Source: SCRT01 sp036379455 | GTDB lineage: Bacteria > Pseudomonadota > Gammaproteobacteria > Nevskiales > Nevskiaceae | DNA length: 6,523 nt | Direction of reading: 5' to 3' | Assembly (NCBI GenBank): GCA_036379455.1 | Contig: DASVGQ010000076.1 | Location: 1 to 6,523, forward strand | Shown here: positions 1-5,394 of the stretch, piece by piece | How the letters are laid out: every line of letters begins with the position of its first letter | Numbering within the stretch: position 1 is the stretch's first letter | The notes under the pieces: generated by a model | What the model was told of the DNA's origin: nothing | The model's input: the letters and a program-made list of their open reading frames with translations, nothing else | Database searches by the model: none | Made by a program: the position numbers and the translations under genes

Positions 1-322
1 GGATCGGCAGCGCCTCTACGCGCGCATCGCGGAGCGCTTCGACGGCATGCTGGAGCGCGGCTTTCTCGAGGAAGTGCGACGCCTGCGCGCGCGCGGCGAT
101 CTGGCGCCGGAGATGCCCTCGATGCGCGCCGTCGGATATCGACAGCTGTGGAAACAATTGGCGGGCGAGTGGGGTCCAACGGAGGCTCGCGCCGGAGCGT
201 TGGCGGCAACGCGCCATTACGCGAAGCGGCAATACACGTGGCTGCGCTCGGATCCGGCCTTCGAGCGCCTGCCAGGGCCACGCGCAGTCGACGAGATGGT
301 CCGCAGAATCACTGCTGGCTGA
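1..322 (+). CDS. miaA: tRNA dimethylallyltransferase MiaA, C-terminal part (5' end outside window)
   Basis: MiaA transfers the dimethylallyl group of DMAPP to N6 of A37 in tRNAs that read UNN codons, the first step towards ms2i6A. The open frame runs in from the window edge: the first complete codon is at base 2, and 106 residues are visible before TGA at 320-322, about one third of the usual roughly 310-residue protein. The in-frame ATG at 47 is internal (methionine of FDGMLERGF), not the start. Family hallmarks are RIAERFDGML, then LEEVRRLRARGDL, the PSMRAVGYRQLW motif and, near the end, ATRHYAKRQYTWLR, the counterpart of the E. coli ATRQLAKRQITWLR segment. The P-loop and DMAPP-binding parts lie upstream and cannot be checked. 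hfq follows after 97 bases, the classical neighbour. Identification is secure from motifs plus context. Confidence 0.96.
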   Translation, partial: DRQRLYARIAERFDGMLERGFLEEVRRLRARGDLAPEMPSMRAVGYRQLWKQLAGEWGPTEARAGALAATRHYAKRQYTWLRSDPAFERLPGPRAVDEMVRRITAG

Positions 323-331
323 GCGGTGCGA

Positions 332-340
332 TGCTAGAAT
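332..340 (+). promoter_or_regulatory. Candidate extended -10 promoter for hfq
   Basis: The string TGCTAGAAT at 332-340 fits an extended -10 element (TGn followed by TAGAAT, five of six matches to TATAAT). It begins ten bases after the miaA stop, in an AT-richer island. No convincing -35 is found at 16-18 bases upstream (CTGCTG at 312-317), which is tolerable for extended -10 promoters. Transcription would start near 347 and give a leader of about 73 bases before hfq. In E. coli hfq also has promoters inside and just downstream of miaA (known); its use here is inference. Confidence 0.4.
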
Positions 341-394
341 TCACGGACAGTTAACGGTCGCTGCTGCAACGCAGAACGATCGGGCCATAACCCT

Positions 395-413
395 AATACA
401 AACACAAAAAGGA
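395..413 (+). promoter_or_regulatory. A-rich hfq leader with ribosome binding site
   Basis: The segment just before hfq is strikingly A-rich for this window and has almost no G until the ribosome binding site AAAAAGGA at 406-413, six bases before the ATG at 420. Read in triplets from 395 it goes AAT ACA AAC ACA AAA AGG, so four of six triplets fit the ARN pattern recognised by the distal face of Hfq. In E. coli Hfq represses its own translation by binding its leader (known). That the same happens here is inference. Confidence 0.45.
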
Positions 414-419
414 CCCCCA

Positions 420-677
420 ATGGCGAAAGGACAGACGCTGCAGGAACCCTTCCTCAACATCCTGCGCAAGGAACACATTCCGGTATCCATCTACCTCGTG
501 AACGGCATCAAGCTCCAGGGACAGGTCGAATCCTTTGACCAGTTCGTGGTGGTGCTGAAGAACAACATCAGCCAGATGATCTACAAGCACGCGATTTCCA
601 CCGTGGTGCCGTCCAAGCCGGTACGCATTCCGGACGCGGACGACGCGCAGCCGGCGCCGCAGCCGGGGAACGATTGA
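420..677 (+). CDS. hfq: RNA chaperone Hfq
   Basis: Hfq is the hexameric Sm-like RNA chaperone that pairs small RNAs with mRNAs. The product has 85 residues, shorter than the 102 of E. coli and close to the 82 of Pseudomonas. The Sm core (about 7-66) is intact. Proximal-face residues Q8, Q41, F42, K56 and H57 are present (YKHAIS at 55-60), as are distal-face Y25, G29, I30, K31 and Q33 (YLVNGIKLQG). The rim carries N13 and R16-K17-E18-H19 where E. coli has RRER, so it keeps a basic patch with one arginine fewer. The short tail (67-85) is proline-rich with acidic residues D72, D74, D75 and D85, resembling the Pseudomonas tail. The ATG at 420 has a good ribosome binding site (AAAAAGGA) and gives the canonical MAKGQ start. 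The stop overlaps the hflX start. Confidence 0.99.
   Translation: MAKGQTLQEPFLNILRKEHIPVSIYLVNGIKLQGQVESFDQFVVVLKNNISQMIYKHAISTVVPSKPVRIPDADDAQPAPQPGND
665..677 (+). promoter_or_regulatory. hfq-hflX coupling junction with TTG start
   Basis: The hflX start TTG (674-676) and the hfq stop TGA (675-677) overlap as TTGA. A GGGGA at 665-669, inside the last hfq codons, can serve as Shine-Dalgarno with a four-base spacer. No in-frame ATG lies near the expected N-terminus; the next plausible start, GTG at 731, would remove the conserved AVLVH strand. The geometry suggests that ribosomes finishing hfq re-initiate on hflX at reduced efficiency (inference). Confidence 0.7.
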
Positions 678-1996
678 GCTCAGGCGGCGTCGCCAGACTT
701 CTGGAACGGCCTGCCGGTGGGCAGGCCGCGGTGCTCGTCCATCTGCATTTTCTCGGCGCCGACTACGCCAGCGACCACGAGGAGTTCGTCGAACTGGCGC
801 GCTCCTCCGGCGCGCAGGTGTGCGCGGTGCTCGGCGGCAAGCGCGAGCGTCCTGACGCGCGCTGGTACGCGGGCAGCGGCAAGGTCGACGAGATCGCGGC
901 GGCGGTGGAGGCGGTTGAGGCGACGCTGGTGATCTTCAACCACGAGCTGTCGCCCAGCCAGGAACGCAACCTCGAGCAACGGCTCCGTGTGCGTGTGATG
1001 GGGCGCACCGGCCTGATTCTCGACATCTTCGCGCAGCGCGCGCGGTCGCATGAAGGCAAGCTGCAGGTCGAGCTCGCGCAGCTGCGGCACCTGTCCACCC
1101 GCCTCAAGCGCGGATGGACGCACCTCGAGCGGCAGAAAGGCGGTATCGGCCTGCGCGGCGGTCCGGGCGAGACGCAGCTGGAGATCGACCGGCGACTGGT
1201 ACACGACAAGATCACCACGCTGGAGCACCAGCTCGAACGGGTGCGCGCTCGCCGCGAGAGGTCCCGGCGCGCCCGCGATCGCCACCGCGTGCCCTCGGTC
1301 TCGCTCGTCGGCTACACGAACGCCGGCAAGTCGACGCTGTTCAACGCCTTGACCGGCGCCGACGGCTACGCCTCGGCCAAGCTGTTCGCGACCCTCGATA
1401 CCACGGTGCGGCAGTTCGAACTCGTGCCGGGCGACGCCGGCACCCTGTCCGACACCGTCGGCTTCATTCGCAATCTGCCGACCACCCTCGTCGCCGCCTT
1501 CCGCGCGACGCTCGAGGAAGTGTGCGATGCGGACCTCCTGCTGCACGTGGTGGACGCCGCCGATCCGGAGCACGACTCACGTATCCGACAGGTGCGCGAG
1601 GTGCTGGAACAGATCGGAGCAGGGGACGTGCCGGCGTTGGTGGTGTTCAACAAGCTCGACCTGCTGCCGGGCGAGGCACCGCGCGTGGTGAAGGGTCGCG
1701 GCGGCCGGCCGCTGCAGGTGTTCGTTTCCGCGGCGACCGGCGCCGGTCTGGAGCTGCTGCGAACCGCGGTCGCCGAAGTGCTGCGACCGGACATGATCGA
1801 ACGCGAGATCTGCCTGCCGCCGCAAGCCGCGCGCCTGCGGGCCCGGTTGTTCGAGCTCCGCGCGGTGCATGCGGAACGGGTGGACGCCGATGGTTCCATG
1901 CATCTCGTGGTGCGCTTGCCCTACGGACAGCTCGTGGAGCTGTGTACGGCGGCCGGAGTGGTGCCGCCGCCACGCGAAGCGGTTGCCGCTGTCTGA
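674..1996 (+). CDS. hflX: Ribosome-dissociating GTPase HflX
   Basis: HflX is an Obg-HflX GTPase that binds the 50S E-site region and splits stalled or hibernating 70S ribosomes under heat and other stress. The 440 residues (E. coli 426) show the N-terminal HflX domain (about 17-200) with LSPSQERNLE at 92-101, RTGLILDIFAQRARSHEGKL at 111-130 and a glycine-rich loop at 156-170, then a helical linker and the G domain: P-loop GYTNAGKST 213-221, switch I LFATLDTT 237-244, DTVGF 260-264, NKLD 326-329 and SAATG 352-356. A C-terminal domain of about 65 residues follows. The glycine-rich loop reads RGGPGETQLE, with one Gly more than E. coli RGPGETQLE (from memory). The start is TTG, overlapping the hfq stop, because no nearby ATG exists and the conserved N-terminus needs it. 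All G motifs are intact, so an active GTPase is expected. Confidence 0.98.
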   Translation: MSSGGVARLLERPAGGQAAVLVHLHFLGADYASDHEEFVELARSSGAQVCAVLGGKRERPDARWYAGSGKVDEIAAAVEAVEATLVIFNHELSPSQERNLEQRLRVRVMGRTGLILDIFAQRARSHEGKLQVELAQLRHLSTRLKRGWTHLERQKGGIGLRGGPGETQLEIDRRLVHDKITTLEHQLERVRARRERSRRARDRHRVPSVSLVGYTNAGKSTLFNALTGADGYASAKLFATLDTTVRQFELVPGDAGTLSDTVGFIRNLPTTLVAAFRATLEEVCDADLLLHVVDAADPEHDSRIRQVREVLEQIGAGDVPALVVFNKLDLLPGEAPRVVKGRGGRPLQVFVSAATGAGLELLRTAVAEVLRPDMIEREICLPPQAARLRARLFELRAVHAERVDADGSMHLVVRLPYGQLVELCTAAGVVPPPREAVAAV

Positions 1997-2012
1997 CGCC
2001 GGCCACTAAAAT
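1983..2012 (+). promoter_or_regulatory. Candidate sigma-70 promoter for hflK-hflC
   Basis: TTGCCG at 1983-1988 (four of six matches to TTGACA) and TAAAAT at 2007-2012 (five of six to TATAAT) are separated by 18 bases. The -35 lies in the last hflX codons and the -10 in the 87-base hflX-hflK gap. The predicted start near 2019 would leave a leader of about 65 bases. This is the only AT-rich patch in the gap, and the larger spacing here than at the other junctions fits a separate transcript for the membrane-protein genes. Unproven without transcript data. Confidence 0.42.
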
Positions 2013-2083
2013 CCGCGCTTTGCTGGTGGCGCCTGCCGACTGCCGCGCAGCCGCGCGCCGCTGATCTACCGCCGGAGCAGACG

Positions 2084-3208
2084 ATGGCTTGGAACGAACC
2101 CGGCCCGGGTCGTGACCCGTGGAACCGGGGTCCGCAGGGCGGTGGCAAGGGGCCGCAGTTGCCCGACCTTTCAAAGCTGCTCAAGAAGCTCCGTTCGCTG
2201 CTCGGCCTGTCCGGTTCCAAGGGCCGCCCGCCGTCGGCCAGCCTCGCCGGGCTGGTGGTGGCGGCGATCGTGGTGGTCTGGCTGTTTTCCGGTTTCTATA
2301 CGGTCGATGCGCAGGAGCGCGGCGTCGTGCTGCGCTTCGGCTCGGTGGCTCGCGTGGCCCAGCCCGGGCTTGGCTGGCACCTGCCGTGGCCGGTCGGCCG
2401 CGTGACGATGGTGAACGTCACGAAGGTGCGTCAGGCGTCGACTCAGGACACGCTGATGACGAAGGACCACAACCTCGTCGACGTGGGCATGACCATCCAG
2501 TTCCGCGTGTCTTCCGCGCGTGCCTATCTCTACAACGTCTCTGATCCGGATGGGACGCTGACGCAGGCCGCCAAGAGCGCGCTGCGTACCGTCGTCTCCG
2601 GCTACGACGTGGACTCCGTACTCGGCAACGCGCAGCAGGAGATCGGCATCAAGACCCGCCAGCTGTTGCAGCACACGCTGGATGAATACCAGACGGGTCT
2701 GCAGGTGACGGACGTGTCGCTCAACAACGTGCAGCCGCCGCAGCAGGTGCAGGCAGCCTTCGCCGACGCGATCAAGGCCGGCGACGATGCGACGAAGCTG
2801 CAGAGCGCCGCCGAAAGCTACGCGCACACGCGCCTGCCGCGTGCGAACGCGCAGGCAGCCGACGAGATCGCCGCGGCGCACGCCTACGCCGACCGCGTGG
2901 TCGCCGCGGCCAAGGGTGAGAAGGCGCGCTTCGACGCGGTGCTCGCCGAGTATCAGGCGGCGCCGCAGGCCACGCGCGACCGGCTGTACGCCGACGCACT
3001 GCGCGACATCATCCGTGACAACCGCGTCGTGCTGGTCGGCAGCGGTGGCACGGCGGTGACGGTCAACGTACGAGCGGGCGCACGGGCGCCGGCAGCTGCG
3101 GCGACGGTCGCGCCACCGCCGTCGACGCCGACCGTCAAGGCGCCGGACAGCTCCGGCGACAACGGCTCGGCGTCGCGTTCGCGCGAACGGGACGGAGGCT
3201 CGCGGTGA
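2084..3208 (+). CDS. hflK: SPFH membrane protein HflK (FtsH modulator subunit)
   Basis: HflK pairs with HflC to build the large SPFH cage that surrounds the membrane protease FtsH and controls its access to membrane substrates. The 374-residue product (E. coli 419) begins with the typical MAWNEPG and a DPWNRG motif in a Gly/Pro-rich cytoplasmic stretch, then a basic segment 31-48, one transmembrane helix about 54-71 and the SPFH domain from YTVDAQERGVVLRFG (72-86) onward. LPRANAQA (251-258), the alanine-rich helix through about 282 and AEYQAAPQATRDRLY (288-302) are family signatures. The tail (about 331-374) is low-complexity Ala/Pro/Ser and probably disordered. Where many homologues have IKAREDEQ, this one has IKAGDDAT (230-237), so the helix is less charged. 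ATG 2084 has GGAG at 2074-2077, six bases away. It overlaps hflC by four bases. Confidence 0.97.
   Translation: MAWNEPGPGRDPWNRGPQGGGKGPQLPDLSKLLKKLRSLLGLSGSKGRPPSASLAGLVVAAIVVVWLFSGFYTVDAQERGVVLRFGSVARVAQPGLGWHLPWPVGRVTMVNVTKVRQASTQDTLMTKDHNLVDVGMTIQFRVSSARAYLYNVSDPDGTLTQAAKSALRTVVSGYDVDSVLGNAQQEIGIKTRQLLQHTLDEYQTGLQVTDVSLNNVQPPQQVQAAFADAIKAGDDATKLQSAAESYAHTRLPRANAQAADEIAAAHAYADRVVAAAKGEKARFDAVLAEYQAAPQATRDRLYADALRDIIRDNRVVLVGSGGTAVTVNVRAGARAPAAAATVAPPPSTPTVKAPDSSGDNGSASRSRERDGGSR
3194..3208 (+). promoter_or_regulatory. hflK-hflC coupling junction with strong ribosome binding site
   Basis: GGAGG at 3194-3198 lies six bases before the GTG start of hflC (3205-3207), and that start overlaps the hflK stop TGA (3206-3208) as GTGA. 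The site is embedded in the last codons of hflK. Translational coupling would help supply equal amounts of two proteins that assemble in alternating order. It also fixes the hflC start. Confidence 0.75.
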
Positions 3209-4077
3209 ACGCGAAGATCCTCGGCGTCGTGGTCGCGGTGGTGGTCGTGATCGTGCTGATCGCGAACGCGACTTTCCAGGTGATGCCCGGCAACCGTGCG
3301 CTGTTGCTGCAGTTCGGGCGCATCGTGGGCGACGACTACGGCCCCGGCCTGCATTTCAAGATCCCGTTCGTGCAGGACGTCGAGATCTACGACGGCCGCA
3401 TCCTCACGCTCGACAACCAGACCCAGACCATGACGACGTCCGACAAGCAGAACCTGGACGTCGCCTACTACACGAAGTGGAAGATCGCGGACCCCGACCT
3501 CTACTACAAGGCGGCCGGCGGTCAGGAGCTGGTAGCCATGGATCGGCTCTCGGCCATCCTCAGTCGCGGCCTGCGCAGCGAGTTCGCCAAGGACACCGAG
3601 GACCAGCTGATCGCGGCCGCCGGGCACAGCGTGCTCAAGGGCCTGAGCCCCGATACGTTGACGCAGGTGAAGGCGCTGGGCGTATCGCTCGTCGATCTGC
3701 GGATCAGCAGCGTGCACCTGCCGTCGCAGATGCTCGACGGCGTCTACGCACAGATGCGCGCGACGCGCGAGGCGCTGGCGGCCGACGAGCGCGCCAAGGC
3801 GGAGGCCGCGGCGGCGACGACGCGCGCGGATGCCGACGCCAAGGCCGGGCGCGTGCTGGCCGCCGCACATCTCAAGGCGGAAGAAATCCGTGGTGCCGGT
3901 GACGCGAGCGCTGCGCGCGTCTACGCGCAGGCCTACCGGCAGAATCCAGACTTCTTCAGCTTCTATCGATCCCTGCGCTCGTACCGCGAGGCGGTCTCCA
4001 AGGGCGGCAACGTGGTGGTGCTGGGGACGGACGGCCCCTTCTTCAAGTATCTGCACGGCCCTGGCGCCGGCAAGTAG
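3205..4077 (+). CDS. hflC: SPFH membrane protein HflC (FtsH modulator subunit)
   Basis: HflC is the second SPFH subunit of the FtsH-HflKC complex; N-terminus cytoplasmic, bulk on the periplasmic side. The 290-residue product (E. coli 334) has a Val/Ile-rich transmembrane helix at about 5-21, then the SPFH domain with GNRALLLQFGRI (29-40), PGLHFKIPF (47-55) and the LDNQTQ segment (69-74) that matches E. coli MDNQAD. It lacks the long insert E. coli carries before its VDVRIK strand. The helix 184-247 is rich in Ala with scattered Arg, Lys and Asp; IRGAGDA (228-234) replaces the usual RGEGDA. NPDFFSFYRSLRSY (247-260) and the ending GPFFKYLH (277-284) are family hallmarks. The start is GTG 3205, supported by GGAGG and by the membrane helix beginning at once. 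The next gene starts 22 bases downstream. Confidence 0.97.
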   Translation: MNAKILGVVVAVVVVIVLIANATFQVMPGNRALLLQFGRIVGDDYGPGLHFKIPFVQDVEIYDGRILTLDNQTQTMTTSDKQNLDVAYYTKWKIADPDLYYKAAGGQELVAMDRLSAILSRGLRSEFAKDTEDQLIAAAGHSVLKGLSPDTLTQVKALGVSLVDLRISSVHLPSQMLDGVYAQMRATREALAADERAKAEAAAATTRADADAKAGRVLAAAHLKAEEIRGAGDASAARVYAQAYRQNPDFFSFYRSLRSYREAVSKGGNVVVLGTDGPFFKYLHGPGAGK

Positions 4078-4099
4078 CGCGGCGTGGAAAGCCTCCCCG

Positions 4100-4294
4100 A
4101 TGTGGGTTGACGTTCTCCGTGCGCTCGCCCTGGTGCTGGTGATCGAGGGATTGATGCCCTTCCTCGCGCCGCACCGCTTCCGCGATGCGCTGCTGCGCCT
4201 GCAGATGCTCGATGAGCGCACGCTGCGGACGGTGGGCTTCGTGTGCGTGATCGGCGGCCTCGTGGCGCTCGAGCTGATCCGCTGGTTCCTGTAG
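4100..4294 (+). CDS. yjeT: DUF2065 (YjeT-type) small membrane protein
   Basis: This 64-residue protein of unknown function matches the YjeT family: E. coli YjeT (65 residues, same place after hflC) shares the LALVLVxEGLxP core, here ALALVLVIEGLMP at 8-20. Two membrane helices are visible, about 5-22 and 45-61. The loop between them (24-43) holds several Arg and one His, so by the positive-inside rule it should face the cytoplasm and both ends the periplasm (inference). The ATG at 4100 is the only sensible in-frame start; GGAAAG at 4086-4091 is a modest ribosome binding site eight bases away. It lies 22 bases after hflC and 28 before hisZ, so it is probably cotranscribed with both. Its repeated linkage to hflKC hints at a role near the FtsH complex, but no function is established. 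Family assignment is confident, role is not. Confidence 0.9.
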   Translation: MWVDVLRALALVLVIEGLMPFLAPHRFRDALLRLQMLDERTLRTVGFVCVIGGLVALELIRWFL

Positions 4295-4322
4295 CGAAGC
4301 GCTGAGGCACACCGTCGAGATC

Positions 4323-5324
4323 ATGGCCAAGAAACGCTTGTGGATGCTGCCGGACGGCGTCGAGGAAGGCTCGCCGGACGCCGCGTGGGCGCTTGAGGAG
4401 TTGCGCCAGCGCCTGCTGGCCCGCTACCGCGCGCTCGGTTTCGCGCTGGTGATCCCGCCGCCCATCGAACATCTCGACGCGCTGCTGACGGGAGCGGGCG
4501 GCGAGCTGTCCGCGCAGACCTTCAAGTTCACGGACCCCCTCAGCGGCCGGTTGCTCGGCCTGCGCGCGGACATGACGCCGCAGGCGGCGCGAATGGCGGC
4601 GCGCCAGTTCCGCACGCAACCGATCGTGCGCCTCTGTTACCTCGGTTTCGTGGTCCGCACGCGCGCCGACGTCCCGGGAGGTCCGCGGGCGCTGCTGCAA
4701 CTCGGCTGCGAGATCTTCGGCGACACGCGCCTGGCGGCGGACCTCGAAGTCCTCGACCTGCTGCTGGAGACGCTGGAGATGGCGGGAGTACGCGGGATCC
4801 ACCTCAGCCTCGGCCACGCCGGTATCTATCAGGCGCTGGCCGATCGGCTGGCCTTCGATGACGATGCGCGCGCCGAGCTGTTCGGCATCCTGCAGCGCAA
4901 GTCGGTGCCGGACTTCGAGCGTTTCATGGCCGAACGCGCGGTGGATCCGGTGTGGGCCGAGCGCCTCGAGGCGCTGCTTGCGCTGCACGGCGGGCCGGCG
5001 GTGCTCGACGAGGCACGCGCGCGGCTCGACGATCGCGACGGAGCGATCGGCAAGGCGCTTGCGGAGCTGCACGAGGCCATCGCCGCGCTCGGCCAGCGGC
5101 ATCCGCAGGTCGGCCTGCACGTGGATCTCGCCGAGCTGCGCGGCTATCGCTACCACACCGGCATGGTGTTCTCGGCCTTCGCCAGCGGCCACGGCAGCGA
5201 GCTGGCCCGCGGCGGTCGCTATGACGGGGCTGGCCAGGAGTTCGGCTATGCGCGGCCGGCGACCGGCTTCTCGGCGGACCTCAACGAACTGCTGCGGCTG
5301 GGTCGCGAGGGCGGGGCGGCCTGA
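4323..5324 (+). CDS. hisZ: ATP phosphoribosyltransferase regulatory subunit HisZ
   Basis: HisZ is a catalytically inactive paralogue of histidyl-tRNA synthetase that binds short-form HisG and gives it activity and histidine feedback at the first step of histidine synthesis (ATP + PRPP). The 333 residues carry the HisZ opening WMLPDGVEE (7-15), the class II core with LTGAGGELSAQTFKFTD (55-71) and LGLRADMTPQAAR (78-90), LLQLGCEIFG (124-133) and the C-terminal RGYRYHTGMVFSAF (273-286) and GGRYDG (297-302). There is no anticodon-binding domain after residue 325, which separates it from HisS. It is somewhat shorter than the roughly 380-390 residues of many homologues. The ATG at 4323 fits the family N-terminus, but its ribosome binding site is poor (GAGA only two bases away; GAGG at 4304-4307 is too far). 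A short-form hisG must exist elsewhere in the genome if this is functional. Confidence 0.95.
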   Translation: MAKKRLWMLPDGVEEGSPDAAWALEELRQRLLARYRALGFALVIPPPIEHLDALLTGAGGELSAQTFKFTDPLSGRLLGLRADMTPQAARMAARQFRTQPIVRLCYLGFVVRTRADVPGGPRALLQLGCEIFGDTRLAADLEVLDLLLETLEMAGVRGIHLSLGHAGIYQALADRLAFDDDARAELFGILQRKSVPDFERFMAERAVDPVWAERLEALLALHGGPAVLDEARARLDDRDGAIGKALAELHEAIAALGQRHPQVGLHVDLAELRGYRYHTGMVFSAFASGHGSELARGGRYDGAGQEFGYARPATGFSADLNELLRLGREGGAA

Positions 5325-5344
5325 GGCCGCGCTAGGATGGCGCG

Positions 5345-5360
5345 CCGCCGGGTGCGGCGG
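5345..5360 (+). other. GC hairpin in the hisZ-purA gap
   Basis: CCGCCG at 5345-5350 and CGGCGG at 5355-5360 form a perfect six-base-pair GC stem with the loop GGTG. It lies 20 bases after the hisZ stop and 31 bases before the purA start. No T-tract follows, so it is not a standard intrinsic terminator. It could stabilise the mRNA end or attenuate, or be chance in GC-rich DNA. Confidence 0.3.
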
Positions 5361-5380
5361 ATGGCGGCAAGTGCAAAGGC

Positions 5381-5394
5381 GGAGGGCAGGCGTG
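5381..5394 (+). promoter_or_regulatory. purA ribosome binding site and GTG start
   Basis: GGAGGG at 5381-5386 precedes the GTG at 5392-5394 by five bases. An in-frame GTG at 5371 would add seven residues (MQRRRAG) but would place this strong site inside the gene, and the 5392 start gives the expected short MGKSVVV lead before the P-loop-like motif. The 5392 start is therefore chosen. Confidence 0.8.

Noticed and set aside
361..374. Small inverted repeat CTGC / GCAG in the hfq leader
   Set aside because: Four base pairs only, no covariation evidence, no poly-T. Too weak to call a structure.
323..419. Possible sRNA or terminator between miaA and hfq
   Set aside because: No stable stem followed by T residues was found. 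The gap is short and is explained by promoter and leader.
680..1573. Minus-strand open frame of about 297 codons opposite hflX
   Set aside because: No domain, no ribosome binding site logic, and fully within a conserved gene.
1927..1943. Perfect 7-bp inverted repeat ACAGCTC / GAGCTGT with a 3-base loop near the end of hflX
   Set aside because: It lies in coding sequence for a conserved region, has no T-tract after it and a tight loop. Chance or codon effect is enough, although it does sit about 40 bases before the candidate hflK promoter.
1114..2064. Second plus-strand frame of about 316 codons inside hflX
   Set aside because: Arg/Ala-rich shadow of hflX; hflX has every GTPase motif in its own frame.
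2953..4221. Minus-strand open frame of about 422 codons opposite hflK and hflC
   Set aside because: Low-complexity translation with no family motifs; explained by codon bias of the plus-strand genes.
5333..5338. TAGGAT as a -10 box for purA
   Set aside because: Only four of six matches and no -35 at the right distance in the G-rich sequence upstream. Not enough to call a promoter.
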